A DNA stretch of 64,000 bases from Companilactobacillus pabuli (lineage in GTDB: Bacteria > Bacillota > Bacilli > Lactobacillales > Lactobacillaceae), in assembly GCF_014058425.1 (NCBI RefSeq), contig NZ_CP049366.1, forward strand, positions 1,178,001 to 1,242,000. The letters run 5' to 3'. The notes below the pieces were generated by a model. The model searched no databases. It was not told the origin of the DNA and saw nothing but the letters and a program-made list of their open reading frames with translations. Below are positions 52,955 to 62,148 of this stretch, one piece after another. Position 1 is the stretch's first letter; every line of letters starts with the position of its first letter. The position numbers were made by a program, and so were the translations under genes.

Positions 52955-53814
52955 TGGAGATCAGCCTCCCTCTTACGGTTATAAGCAACTTGCAATAGTG
53001 AAATAGCAGCAACAATTACGAAGAATACAATAGCTTTTGCTTCTGACAAGGAGAAGTTAGCTGAGTTATAAGCGGTGTTAACAATATCCATCGCTAACAT
53101 TTGTGTTGAATTGTAAGGACCACCATTTGTCAATGACAAGTTTTGATCATAAATCTTAAAACCATTTGATAAAGTTAAAAACATGCAAACTGTGAATGCA
53201 GGAGCAATCATTGGGAACGTGATTTTTGTGAAACGTTGCCATGCTGAAGCTCCGTCAATCTTTGCAGCTTCAATGATTTCATTAGGGATATTTTGTAGAT
53301 AAGCAATATAAATGATCATGATATAACCACTCATTTGCCAAACTGTAACAATAACTAGTCCCCAGAAACCAGTTGTTTCATTTGTTAGCCAATTCAATAG
53401 CCAATGCATATGCAAGGCATTACCTAAAGCTTGAAAACCTTGAGTAAAAATGAATTGCCAGATGAAACCTAAAATCAAACCACCAATCATATTTGGCATA
53501 AAGAAAACGGTACGTAAGAAATTATTTCCCTTGAATTTTTGTGTTACTAATAATGCTAAGCCCAAGCCTATTACGTTCAGCATAATGACAGTGACAATTA
53601 CAAACCCCACTGTAAACCAAAAGGCGTTAATAAACGCCTTATCGTGGAACAATGTTATGTAATTTTGAAATCCTACCATCTTGGTAAAAGTTAAACCGTC
53701 CCAATCAGTAAATGAGTAAAACAATCCTTCAATTACCGGAATAAATACTACCAAAGCTAACGCAATGAGGGTTGGTGTTAAAAATAGCCAAAACGAAAGA
53801 CTTCTATTTTTCAT
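52951..53814 (-). CDS. malF: Maltose/maltodextrin ABC permease, MalF-like
   Basis: A 287-aa permease subunit with six helices; EAA loop EAAKIDGASAWQRFTKITFP near residue 180-200; N-terminal LFLTPTLIALALVVFIPV and the periplasmic EGLFYSFTDWDGLTF block as in MsmF/UgpA permeases. GAGGG lies 8 nt before ATG 53814 (MKNRSLSFW); the ATG six bases earlier is too close to it. Lies 24 nt after the binding-protein gene. Confidence 0.9.
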   Translation of the reverse strand: MKNRSLSFWLFLTPTLIALALVVFIPVIEGLFYSFTDWDGLTFTKMVGFQNYITLFHDKAFINAFWFTVGFVIVTVIMLNVIGLGLALLVTQKFKGNNFLRTVFFMPNMIGGLILGFIWQFIFTQGFQALGNALHMHWLLNWLTNETTGFWGLVIVTVWQMSGYIMIIYIAYLQNIPNEIIEAAKIDGASAWQRFTKITFPMIAPAFTVCMFLTLSNGFKIYDQNLSLTNGGPYNSTQMLAMDIVNTAYNSANFSLSEAKAIVFFVIVAAISLLQVAYNRKREADLH

Positions 53815-53838
53815 ATTCATTGCCCTCTTTTGTTACTT

Positions 53839-55146
53839 TTAGTTATTAGATGATTTTTGTTGTTTTGCCCAACCATCTTTCATATTTTGAACTGTCTTAT
53901 CCCAGCTTTGTTTGCCTGATAAGTACTTTTGTAGATTTGGTTGTGCAACGTCTGGATCCCATGAAGTACCAGTGTATCCTGGGAATGCCCAGCCTGTTGT
54001 CTTGTGATTTTGTGAGTATTCAAAGACTGCTGATGTCAATGGATCGCTCATCTTGAAGTTACTGTAACCTTTGTATGCAGGTACGAAGTGTAACTTGTTT
54101 ACAACTTGTTTCTTACCTTCTTTAGATGTGTACATCCAGTCTAAGAAGTCTTTAGCAGCTTTTTGTTCTTGTGTTGATTTCTTGCTATTAACTGCCCAGT
54201 ATAGTGAAGTACCAACAGGCATCTTGCCTTCTTCACCAGGTACAGGAATAGGAATCATACCAACGTCATTCTTAGCAAAGTCTTTATCGATACCTTCGAT
54301 TGTAGGATAGATCCAGTCACCTTGTTGAATCATAGCAACTTTACCTTGTGAGAAGTATTGGTTAACTTGTGCTGAGTAATCTAGTTGCATGATTGGTTGG
54401 ATAGAATAAGTCTTTTCAAGATCAATCATAGTCTTCATATCATTAGCCTTTGTGAATGGCATCTTCTTTGATTTGTAAAGTTTCAAAGCGTTACCATTGA
54501 AGTCTTGACCAATGTATAGGTTAGCTAAGTGATCTGAGAATACCCAAGCTTCTTTACCAGGTGTAGCAAAGACGCCTTTGATACCTAATTCACTCTTTTG
54601 CGCATCAATTTGTTTGATAGCTGCTTCAAGTTTATCCATAGTTGTCAAACTGTTTGGATCAATGCCAGCCTTTTGGAAGACTTGCTTGTTATAAACCAAA
54701 CCATAACCTTCAACGTTGAATGGAAGTCCAACGGTCTTGCCGCCAGTCTTAACAGCGCTCAAAGTACCAGGTTGTGCAGCTTTTGCTGCCTTTGTGTCTG
54801 ACAAATCTGCTTCATGTGCCTTGAATTGTTGCACATCAGCTGGACCAGCCAAACTGAAGATTGTTGGTGCATTACCAGATGAAATTCTGGTCTTTAGAAC
54901 TGGATCATATTGAGTACCACCACCGATTGATGTAACTTCAATCTTTACATGTGGATGTGACTTTTCATAATCCTTAGCAATTTGTTTGAATTGCTTGTTG
55001 TTCTCAACCTTTCCTTGAAGAATTGTAATCTTAACATCCTTACCTGAGGATGAATTACCACAAGCTGCCAGCATAAACGCTGCACTAGCGGCCAGAGCAA
55101 CAACTGCTATACGCTTTCCAAAGCGTTTCCAGAAGTTCTTCTTCAT
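53839..55146 (-). CDS. malE: Maltose/maltodextrin-binding lipoprotein
   Basis: A 435-aa extracellular binding protein, family 1. The N-terminus MKKNFWKRFGKRIAVVALA with lipobox LAAC (FMLAACGNSS) directs lipid anchoring. Body: ILQGKVENNKQFKQIAKDYEK, then GLPFNVEGYGLVYNKQVF and late GFPx-like PIPVPGEEGKMPVGTSLYWAVN. GGGGG lies ~8 nt before ATG 55146; a TTG six bases upstream is possible. First gene of its transcript, behind a well-formed promoter with cre and MalR-type sites. Substrate maltose or maltodextrin is inferred from the operon. Confidence 0.9.
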   Translation of the reverse strand: MKKNFWKRFGKRIAVVALAASAAFMLAACGNSSSGKDVKITILQGKVENNKQFKQIAKDYEKSHPHVKIEVTSIGGGTQYDPVLKTRISSGNAPTIFSLAGPADVQQFKAHEADLSDTKAAKAAQPGTLSAVKTGGKTVGLPFNVEGYGLVYNKQVFQKAGIDPNSLTTMDKLEAAIKQIDAQKSELGIKGVFATPGKEAWVFSDHLANLYIGQDFNGNALKLYKSKKMPFTKANDMKTMIDLEKTYSIQPIMQLDYSAQVNQYFSQGKVAMIQQGDWIYPTIEGIDKDFAKNDVGMIPIPVPGEEGKMPVGTSLYWAVNSKKSTQEQKAAKDFLDWMYTSKEGKKQVVNKLHFVPAYKGYSNFKMSDPLTSAVFEYSQNHKTTGWAFPGYTGTSWDPDVAQPNLQKYLSGKQSWDKTVQNMKDGWAKQQKSSNN

Positions 55147-55191
55147 TACCAAAGCCCCCTATAAAAATATTATTTCCTTACTACAGTTTCC

Positions 55192-55246
55192 ATTATGTTT
55201 CTAAAAAGGTTTCTTTGCAACCGCTTTCTCGATGTTACCGATAACA
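55192..55246 (-). promoter_or_regulatory. malE promoter with perfect cre and MalR operator
   Basis: On the minus strand, -35 TTGCAA (55215-55220), 17-nt spacer and -10 CATAAT (55192-55197). TTGCAACCGCTTTCT (55215-55229, read on plus) fits the cre consensus at every position and overlaps the -35. TGTTACCGATAACA (55233-55246) just upstream is the exact reverse complement of the site at 58366-58379 and is the probable MalR operator. Confidence 0.82.
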
Positions 55247-55278
55247 GGTTTGTAACACGATTGAAATTTAAGGCATTC

Positions 55279-55317
55279 AAAAAGCAGTCAATTATTAATC
55301 TAATCGACTGCTTTTTT
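55279..55317. terminator. Terminator after the GH13 pair
   Basis: An 11-bp perfect stem (55279-55289 with 55306-55316) with a 16-nt loop and T-run. It ends the two-gene GH13 transcript before the malE promoter. Confidence 0.75.
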
Positions 55318-55318
55318 G

Positions 55319-56614
55319 TTATTCGTTATTTTTACCTTGAATGATAATTGGATCATAGTCTAACATCACGATTCCATCCTTAACTTTGATCAAGGAATTG
55401 TCAATCATGTTAGTGTAACTGTCGCTTGCCAAAGCTACAGGAACCTCTCCTGGCATCCCTTTAAGAGTGAAGATACCAATTCTGATAATGTCTCCCATCT
55501 TATAAGTTACTTCAACGATATCATTTTCTAGAGCAGTAATCTTATAAGTTCCTGACACTTGAATATCACTCTGACTCATCTGATGCATCTTGAAAATCAA
55601 AGAACTGAGGTTCATCTTCTTATCATCCCAGTCCAATTTATCTTTATCAAAAAGACTTGGTGTGTGTTTAAATCCATACTCTTGACCAGCATAAACTAAA
55701 GTTGAACCTTTCTGAAATTCTGAAAAGGCTGTCCAATTATAGACATCATTTTCATTGATAAAGAGACTATGAGCTCTTTCTTGATCATGATTCTCCAAAG
55801 CTCTCATCTTAATATAATTTGAAGGATAAATTACTCCTTGAGTATTCAAAGCTTCAACATACTTCTTTAAAGGCAAGTCACCCTTAACATATTTACGGAA
55901 AGTCTGGTCAATATCATAATCGTAAGTCATGTCAAAGGCACTGTATAATTCTGCATCCGAAGAAACGTGATACCCTTTGGCATTCAATGTCTTAATATAA
56001 TCAGGACCAGTAGATTCAGCTAACCAAATGGTCTTAGGGTTAACCTTAGCAACTTCTTTGCGGGCTTCCTTCCAGAATTCGATTGGTACTTGTGGAGCAA
56101 CATCGCATCTGAAACCATCAACGATTTTGGCATAACGTTTAAGAGTTTCGATTTGATAATTCCACAAAGCCTTGTGAGAATAATCTAATTCAGCTACATC
56201 TGTCCAGTCTTCATTCTTATTGTACAAATTACCTTCATGGTCATGTAAGAACCATTCTGGATGTACTTGTAATAATACTGAATCACGAGAAGTATGATTG
56301 TAAACAATATCCAACATAACTTTCATACCACGATCATGGATAGATTTTACTAACTCTAGAAAATCTTGCCATGTTCCTAGTTTTGGATCGATAGCACGGT
56401 AGTCCTTGATTGAATAAGGTGAACCGAGCTTACCTTTGCGGTCTTTTTTACCAATTGGAAAAATAGGCATCAACCAAATGCAATCAGTACCCAAACTCTT
56501 AATTCGATCCAAGTCCGGTTCAATTGCTTTTAAAGTACCTTTTTTAGTATGATTTCTTACAAAAATGCAATAAATTTGCATCTTTCTTAATTTAACATCT
56601 GTTTGACTTGCCAT
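55319..56614 (-). CDS. GH13 alpha-amylase-family enzyme (short, cytosolic)
   Basis: A 431-aa GH13 enzyme without signal peptide. Conserved regions: I as MLDIVYNHT (~99), II GFRCDVAPQVP with the nucleophile Asp (~178), III WLAEST with the acid Glu (~208), IV LENHDQER with the transition-state Asp (~278). It opens ...IYCIFVRNHTKKGTLKAIEPD. At 431 aa it is compact, and likely trims malto-oligosaccharides or acts as a maltogenic amylase/glucosidase. The C-terminal domain is short. It starts 15 nt after the next GH13 gene. GAGGGG before ATG. Confidence 0.87.
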   Translation of the reverse strand: MASQTDVKLRKMQIYCIFVRNHTKKGTLKAIEPDLDRIKSLGTDCIWLMPIFPIGKKDRKGKLGSPYSIKDYRAIDPKLGTWQDFLELVKSIHDRGMKVMLDIVYNHTSRDSVLLQVHPEWFLHDHEGNLYNKNEDWTDVAELDYSHKALWNYQIETLKRYAKIVDGFRCDVAPQVPIEFWKEARKEVAKVNPKTIWLAESTGPDYIKTLNAKGYHVSSDAELYSAFDMTYDYDIDQTFRKYVKGDLPLKKYVEALNTQGVIYPSNYIKMRALENHDQERAHSLFINENDVYNWTAFSEFQKGSTLVYAGQEYGFKHTPSLFDKDKLDWDDKKMNLSSLIFKMHQMSQSDIQVSGTYKITALENDIVEVTYKMGDIIRIGIFTLKGMPGEVPVALASDSYTNMIDNSLIKVKDGIVMLDYDPIIIQGKNNE

Positions 56615-56629
56615 TAATTACACACCCCT

Positions 56630-58288
56630 CTAATTAGATTCAAAAGCACAACAACCCCATGCACCTAGTTTGACGATTCCATCCTTAACCTCACTAGATT
56701 CGTTAGCTAACACTTTTTCCCAAACACCTTCTGGCAAAGTAAAGTTGACTTTCTTATCAGAAAAATTAGCTACAACTAAACCTTGATTATCAGCTGTCTT
56801 TCGTTGATAAGCATAAATATTTGGGGCAGTAATTAGTAAACAATAATCGCCACTAGTAAAACAGTCATGCTTTTTTATTTTTAAAAGTTCTCTATAAAAA
56901 TTCATAATACTATTGGGATCAGCAATCTCTTGATCGACACAATTGGAATCAACTTTGGCCCAATTCCAAGGTCTTTCTTCAGAAAAGCCTCGATACTTCG
57001 TTGAATTCCACTGCATTGGACCTCGAGCTGTCATCTCATCTTGATTATTCAACAGTCGTAAAATCTGGTCATCAGTAAACGACTTGTGGCGCAAATTATT
57101 AATCAGATCTACTGCTCTTTGATCAGTGAAATCTGCAACCTTTTGATACTTCAATCCGTGCATACCGATTTCTTCACCATAGTAAATTACTGGTATTCCA
57201 CGTTGTAAAAATAGCATTGTTGCTAATAATTTGGTAATTTTATCATCATGCACTGGCAAGTTCAGTCGATCCAAAACTCGACTAATATCATGATTGCCCC
57301 ATGTTAAAGTTGGCAAACTGACATGATCCAAAATACTTTCCCAAGTTACATAAGTTTTTTTCAAACTATCAAGCGATAACTTTCGATCTTGGAAAAACTT
57401 AGGTATATCCGGATTACTATCATCATAAACTTCACCATAATTATCTGAATTAACGACCACATCACAAACGTGCTCATCTGGTCGTGTGTATTCAGCAGCA
57501 TCACGAGCCTGGGCAGATGACGCTTCACCAAACAAGAATACATCTGGCTTAATTTTTTTGATTTCTCTAACAAAACCTGACATATAGTCTTTTACTGCGG
57601 GCAACTTAGCATAGAATTGGTCATCAATTGGAAATTTAGTACTACTATCCAACGAGTTCTGTTCAAAATTTGCCTTAGCGATATGAATGAAGGCATCCAA
57701 ACGAAATCCGTCAACGCCCTTTTCGAGCCAAAACTTAGCAATATCAGCGATTGACTTTTGAACCTCTGGATTTTTCCAATTCAAATCAGGCATTTTTTTA
57801 TCGAAAAGATGAAAATAATACTCGTTTGGATTGGTTGGATTCTTCTCCCAAACGCTACCACCAAAGAATGATCCCCAATTGTTGGGCTCATGTCCGTCAA
57901 CAGCTGGATGCCAAATATAGTAATCTCGAAAAATACTATGTGGATTATTTAAAGCATCTTGAAACCATGGATGTTGGTCGGACGTATGGTTGATTGGCAA
58001 ATCTAAAATAATATGAAGTCCCAATTCATGAGCCTTAGTCATCATTTCCGAAAAATCACTTGTATCCCCCAAAATTGGATCGATGGCAAAATAATTAGAA
58101 ACATCATAACCATTATCAATCTGTGGTGAGACAAAAATTGGATTCAACCAAATGGTATTAAATCCCATATCTTTAATGTAACCTAAATGTTTGATAATCC
58201 CCTGTATGTCACCAATACCATCATCATTAGTATCTTGAAAACTCTTAGGATAGATTTGATAAATTATTGCTTGATCATACCAATTCAT
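56630..58288 (-). CDS. GH13 alpha-glucosidase / oligo-1,6-glucosidase
   Basis: A 552-aa GH13 enzyme (subfamily 31-like) splitting alpha-1,6 or alpha-1,4 glucosidic bonds in small oligosaccharides. WYDQAIIYQIYPKSFQDTNDDG at the start, LDLPINHTSD (region I), MPDLNWKNPEV (region V), GVDGFRLDAFIHI with the nucleophile Asp (~199), FLFGEASS with the acid Glu (~253), LTWGNHDISR with the third Asp (~327). No signal peptide. First gene after the MalR-type operator at 58366-58379, in an operon with the shorter GH13 gene. Substrate choice (isomaltose, panose, dextrin) is not certain. Confidence 0.9.
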   Translation of the reverse strand: MNWYDQAIIYQIYPKSFQDTNDDGIGDIQGIIKHLGYIKDMGFNTIWLNPIFVSPQIDNGYDVSNYFAIDPILGDTSDFSEMMTKAHELGLHIILDLPINHTSDQHPWFQDALNNPHSIFRDYYIWHPAVDGHEPNNWGSFFGGSVWEKNPTNPNEYYFHLFDKKMPDLNWKNPEVQKSIADIAKFWLEKGVDGFRLDAFIHIAKANFEQNSLDSSTKFPIDDQFYAKLPAVKDYMSGFVREIKKIKPDVFLFGEASSAQARDAAEYTRPDEHVCDVVVNSDNYGEVYDDSNPDIPKFFQDRKLSLDSLKKTYVTWESILDHVSLPTLTWGNHDISRVLDRLNLPVHDDKITKLLATMLFLQRGIPVIYYGEEIGMHGLKYQKVADFTDQRAVDLINNLRHKSFTDDQILRLLNNQDEMTARGPMQWNSTKYRGFSEERPWNWAKVDSNCVDQEIADPNSIMNFYRELLKIKKHDCFTSGDYCLLITAPNIYAYQRKTADNQGLVVANFSDKKVNFTLPEGVWEKVLANESSEVKDGIVKLGAWGCCAFESN

Positions 58289-58305
58289 GATAGTTGCCCC
58301 TTTCG

Positions 58306-58379
58306 TGTAAACCCTTACACCTCAGTATAAAAAAGTAAGCCTCGCCTAAGCAAGACTATCTGAAATGTTATCGGTAACA
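58306..58379 (-). promoter_or_regulatory. Promoter of the GH13 operon with MalR operator
   Basis: TGTTATCGGTAACA (58366-58379) is the exact reverse complement of the site in front of malE. On the minus strand a -35 TTGCTT and -10 TATACT with 18-nt spacer follow (about 58325-58354). TGTAAGGGTTTACA (58306-58319, minus) looks like a cre with its central CG changed to GG, so CcpA binding there is doubtful. Confidence 0.7.
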
Positions 58380-58381
58380 GG

Positions 58382-59329
58382 TTAATCCCTAAGAGTACCG
58401 CCAAAACTAATCTTGGGTTCAAAGACTAAAGCTCCTTGGCTTTCTTTAGTTTCAATTTTATCTAGTAAGTTCTCACCACAAGCACTCCCCATTTCAATTA
58501 TCGATTGTTTAATCGTCGTAATTTTTGGCGAAGCCACTTGATTCAAAAAGACACCATCAAAACCAGTTACGCCAAAATCCTCTGGAACTTTGCCACCAGA
58601 ACGTACGATTCCCCGTAGAATACCAATGGCCAAACGATCTGAGGCACATAAAAAGGCAGTGTTGGGTTTGATTTTCTTCCAATTAGATTCGATAAATTCT
58701 TCTGCCAAATGGCTATGGTTATCGAATCGATGCAATTCTGGAAGCATCCGACGCTCTTGGACTTGTTGTAAATAACCAGCTTCTCGAGAATATTCAAATG
58801 ATTCCTTACTGTCGATTCCAATATAAACTAGTTTCTCATAGCCTTTTTGCAAAGCTAACTCTGCTAATTTATAAAGACCAGCCTTATTGTTAGTATCCAC
58901 AAAATCAAATCCATAACGATTTTCACCAAAAATAATGACCGGCTTTTTTAAATTCTTGATCCAGTCAACGTCTTGTTGACGCATCCCAGTGATAATATAA
59001 CCGTCACAATTACCAATGTCAAAGTTCTTGCGAGTAACCAATTGCAATGAATACTGGTGTAAATCTAAAGTTTTAGCTATACCAATCATTAAATTCATGT
59101 AGTACGGTTCAGTTGTATCGATATCTTCCAAAATACATAGCTTGATAATTCTTGTACTTTTATCCACCAACGCTTTAGCAATCATATTTGGATGATAATC
59201 CAATTCACGCATGGCTTCATAAACTAACGCCTTCAATTCATCGGTAACTTTGTCTGGATGATTGATAACTCGAGACACAGTCATCTTTGAAACGTTGGCT
59301 TTCTTTGCAACATCAACTAAAGTAGTCAT
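58382..59329 (-). CDS. malR: LacI-family maltose regulator, MalR-like
   Basis: A 315-aa regulator: helix-turn-helix LVDVAKKANVSKMTVSRVIN at residues 3-22, hinge, then a PBP1-type effector domain with KLVYIGIDSKESFEYSREAG and a late VTGFDGVFLNQVASPKITT. ATG 59329 has GGAGGGG 7 nt before it; a longer reading would include the ribosome site. It ends two bases before the operator of the GH13 operon, and it is the natural owner of the two matching operators here. Probably a repressor released by maltose or maltodextrin; the effector is inferred from position. Confidence 0.88.
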   Translation of the reverse strand: MTTLVDVAKKANVSKMTVSRVINHPDKVTDELKALVYEAMRELDYHPNMIAKALVDKSTRIIKLCILEDIDTTEPYYMNLMIGIAKTLDLHQYSLQLVTRKNFDIGNCDGYIITGMRQQDVDWIKNLKKPVIIFGENRYGFDFVDTNNKAGLYKLAELALQKGYEKLVYIGIDSKESFEYSREAGYLQQVQERRMLPELHRFDNHSHLAEEFIESNWKKIKPNTAFLCASDRLAIGILRGIVRSGGKVPEDFGVTGFDGVFLNQVASPKITTIKQSIIEMGSACGENLLDKIETKESQGALVFEPKISFGGTLRD

Positions 59330-59525
59330 GCTCTTCCCCTCCATATACCACAATTTTATTATACCAATTTAAAGCCTTTGCAGTCTTTTTTTTATAAAAT
59401 TATCAACATTTTTAAATTATTTTTATATTGGTACATCTTTTTTATTTACAACAATTATATTAAACAACTTGTTTGAACATCTTCGGTTCATGTGCAAAAA
59501 TTTAGTTGGATAAACTATTAACGAG

Positions 59526-60824
59526 ATGATGCATATGATTATTTACTTGATTGCAATTACTATCTTTATTATCCAATGCGCAATTATGTATTTTATTTAT
59601 TTCAAAGATCACAAGCTATTTAAATCAGAAATGGCAGCCGCCTATCATGTAAATAATAATCTAGATCAATTCTTTTATTTCTTACTTGTACCTTGTTTAA
59701 ATGAAGAAAAAGTTATCCAAAATACTTTACAAAATTTGCTAAACTTAGCTGGTCAAAAAGAAATCATTGTCATTGATGATGATTCAGATGATCAAACCGT
59801 TCAAAAAATTAAAGCAATGTCAGGACCTATTAGTACAGTGGAAAGAAAATTACCCAACGCTAGAACTGGTAAAGGTGATTCTTTGAACAATGCGATGTCT
59901 TTAGTACACAAAATAATTAAACAAAGACATCTTGATCCGAAAAAATGTATTGTTGGTGTCATCGACGCCGATGGAATTTTAAGTGCTAATTGTATTTACA
60001 AATTAAACAATGCCTTTGAAGATGAAAACGTCGATGCTGTTCAATTAAGAGTCAAAATGAAACAACCGACGACCGTTTTACAAACTTTTCAAGATATCGA
60101 ATTTTACACGATCAATCACTTGATTCAACTGATCCGTGGCAAAATGCATGCGGTCGCTCTCTGTGGCAACGGACAATTTTTCAGATATAAAACCGTTACC
60201 CAAAGAATGGGAATTCAACCTTGGGGCAATGCCTTACTGGAAGATTTCGAACTTACTTTGAAATTCGAATTAAATGGTTTGAGAATCAAATATTTAGACG
60301 ATGCTTATGTTGACCAAGAAGCCTTATTAAATTTTAAGGCTTTAGTCAGACAAAGATCACGTTGGGCTCAAGGCGGATTAGATTGTTGGAAATATCTATT
60401 TCGAGTCACAAAGTCACCTATCATGTCCAATGCACAAAAATTTGATACTTATTTCTTTTTAACTCAACCATTATTAAATGTCTTAGCTGATTTCAGTATT
60501 ATTTATTTGACGATAAAGTACGTCATTTATGCGATTGGAAATCCAAGTTTCTTCGTTATTTCCCTATTCTTCTTAATCATAATCGGTTCAATTTTTGGAA
60601 TGATCTTCACTTTGATTTATCTTCACGAGCTGAGGATAACTCAAAAAGCTGATATTGCTATTGAAGAAAGTGACATGTTGAATTTGGATATGAAAATTGG
60701 CAAATTTTTATTGACTGTTGGTTTGTTATCTTATATCTATGTTGTTTTATTTTTGAGTCTGATGAAGTCTATTTATTCTAAAATCCGTGGCAACACTCAC
60801 TGGGTTAAAACTAAACGCAACTAA
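59526..60824 (+). CDS. Processive family-2 glycosyltransferase, membrane-bound
   Basis: A 432-aa membrane glycosyltransferase like the poly-GlcNAc, hyaluronan or cellulose synthase group. One N-terminal helix (~4-24), then GT2 catalytic domain: PCLNEEKVIQ (~57), IDDDSDD (~85), GVIDADG with the DxD-type Asp (~145), EDFELTLKF (catalytic Asp), and QRSRWAQGG (QxxRW motif, ~276-284), then three helices at the C-terminus. All residues for processive transfer are present. The start MMHM has no good ribosome site; a downstream ATG is possible. No partner genes (export, modification) lie beside it. Product unknown: exopolysaccharide or glycolipid. Confidence 0.87.
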   Translation: MMHMIIYLIAITIFIIQCAIMYFIYFKDHKLFKSEMAAAYHVNNNLDQFFYFLLVPCLNEEKVIQNTLQNLLNLAGQKEIIVIDDDSDDQTVQKIKAMSGPISTVERKLPNARTGKGDSLNNAMSLVHKIIKQRHLDPKKCIVGVIDADGILSANCIYKLNNAFEDENVDAVQLRVKMKQPTTVLQTFQDIEFYTINHLIQLIRGKMHAVALCGNGQFFRYKTVTQRMGIQPWGNALLEDFELTLKFELNGLRIKYLDDAYVDQEALLNFKALVRQRSRWAQGGLDCWKYLFRVTKSPIMSNAQKFDTYFFLTQPLLNVLADFSIIYLTIKYVIYAIGNPSFFVISLFFLIIIGSIFGMIFTLIYLHELRITQKADIAIEESDMLNLDMKIGKFLLTVGLLSYIYVVLFLSLMKSIYSKIRGNTHWVKTKRN

Positions 60825-60865
60825 AAAATAAGCCATTCCCAATAAAAGGAATGGCCTATTTTTTT
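60823..60865. terminator. Intrinsic terminator after glycosyltransferase
   Basis: Stem GCCATTCC/GGAATGGC (60832-60839 with 60848-60855), extended by an A-T pairing beyond one mismatch, then TATTTTTTT. The ~130 nt beyond it, up to the inverted repeat, show nothing I recognise. Confidence 0.78.
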
Positions 60866-60994
60866 AGTTACGGAGTCAACATAACTTCTGTTAATCTTGT
60901 CAGATTGCGATTACATGAACGGTTTAAGAGATTCAAAAATGTTCTGACAACACCAGTGACAACATAAAGCAATTTTTTGCCTAATTCCTACATA

Positions 60995-61063
60995 TGGTAG
61001 ATTGTAAAATTAATCCGAACGCTGTTCGGATAAAAAAGATCGGATTAAATTTGCAATCTACCA
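60995..61063. repeat. 24-nt inverted repeat at the end of the specificity-subunit gene
   Basis: Arms 60995-61018 and 61040-61063 are inverted copies of each other with two mismatches. The right arm contains the last codons of the specificity gene (coding NGRLQI and stop on the minus strand); the left arm, read on plus, holds GGTAGATTGTAA, i.e. GRL and stop. Inside lies a perfect hairpin ATCCGAACGCTGTTCGGAT (61013-61031), which on the minus strand is followed by TAATTTT and may serve as the terminator. Confidence 0.7.
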
Positions 61064-62148
61064 TTAATGTATTGTAAATAGTCATTGTACTTCTGGATCA
61101 TCTTGTTCTTAACGTATTGTTCCATATAATCAAAGTCTGGTGTTCCATCAGAACTAGCCGGCAGCATAACTCGATCAACATGTAAATGTTTAGCGTTACG
61201 TTTATAACCATGGCCATACTTTGGTTTAATCAAGTCTTGGCTTCCAACAAAGAACAAACCCGTATAAAGGTTCAGCCAATCAGCATATCCATAAATAACA
61301 TCGGTTGTTGATATGAATGATTCTTTCTTATAAATAGCATATCCAGCAGCACCATCACCATTTTTTATAAAGCCAATACAATTTCCCGGTTGAACCATAA
61401 GTTTAGATGTATCATCTAATGCCACACGACACAAAACACCATTATTACGATTAGTTGCACCCAAATACTCAATGCCACCAGAACTAACCTGGTGTAAATG
61501 AACTAAGCCTTTCCCTTTACCACCAACTAATTTAGAAAACAAGTTACCAATGGTAAAAGGTTCCCAGTCCACAGAGTCAATAGCCGCCACTGGTTGAATA
61601 TCACCTAACTTTGCTAATTGGGCATGAGCATAATCCAAATAAGCCCGCTGCTTTTGGTCCAATCGTTCTCTAACATAACTAGACATAAATTGATAATCCG
61701 GTTGGTCGTTATCGTCAACTGGTAGCATAATTTGCAGTCGTTCCATACGTGACAATGTAGCACCATTGCCGCCCCAGTTAAATTTAGCAGTCATTTGAGA
61801 ACGAAGCAATGGCAACAGGAATTGGATCACCAACGGTGTCAATTGCTTACCAGTAATAACATGAACGTTCTGTCCAGTAACAAACTTATAAGGTTGATAA
61901 AATGCTGTTTGCGTATCCAAGCCAACGGTTATACTTCCACCATTATCTGATCCATATTCATAATTAGCAGCACTAACAAAGCCAGAAACACCATTGCTAC
62001 CACCAGAACGGGTCACATAAGGAACTACATTAGCACCACCAGCAATCAGCTTATTCTTGTCAATACTACTTGACGTTGTATGAATGTCAAACAGTCCATT
62101 CTCACCAAACGCATTAAACGTTTTCCATTTTCGATCAGTCAGTTTCAT
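61045..62148 (-). CDS. Type IIB (BcgI-like) restriction-modification specificity subunit
   Basis: A 367-aa DNA-recognition subunit. It has two target-recognition halves, each ending in the same kind of segment: LPVDDNDQPDYQFMSSYVRE (~170) and LPASSDGTPDFDYMEQYV (~340), followed by a helix. This doubled layout is that of BcgI-B-type S subunits, which read a bipartite site. It overlaps the nuclease-methylase gene by ~14 nt, hence same operon. I start at ATG 62148 or the ATG just before; GGTGAT is the only ribosome-like site. The recognition sequence cannot be predicted. Confidence 0.85.
   Translation of the reverse strand: MKLTDRKWKTFNAFGENGLFDIHTTSSSIDKNKLIAGGANVVPYVTRSGGSNGVSGFVSAANYEYGSDNGGSITVGLDTQTAFYQPYKFVTGQNVHVITGKQLTPLVIQFLLPLLRSQMTAKFNWGGNGATLSRMERLQIMLPVDDNDQPDYQFMSSYVRERLDQKQRAYLDYAHAQLAKLGDIQPVAAIDSVDWEPFTIGNLFSKLVGGKGKGLVHLHQVSSGGIEYLGATNRNNGVLCRVALDDTSKLMVQPGNCIGFIKNGDGAAGYAIYKKESFISTTDVIYGYADWLNLYTGLFFVGSQDLIKPKYGHGYKRNAKHLHVDRVMLPASSDGTPDFDYMEQYVKNKMIQKYNDYLQYINGRLQI

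Noticed and set aside
58306-58319. cre before the GH13 operon
   Set aside because: The central CG is replaced, the most conserved part of the consensus, and the first base also fails.
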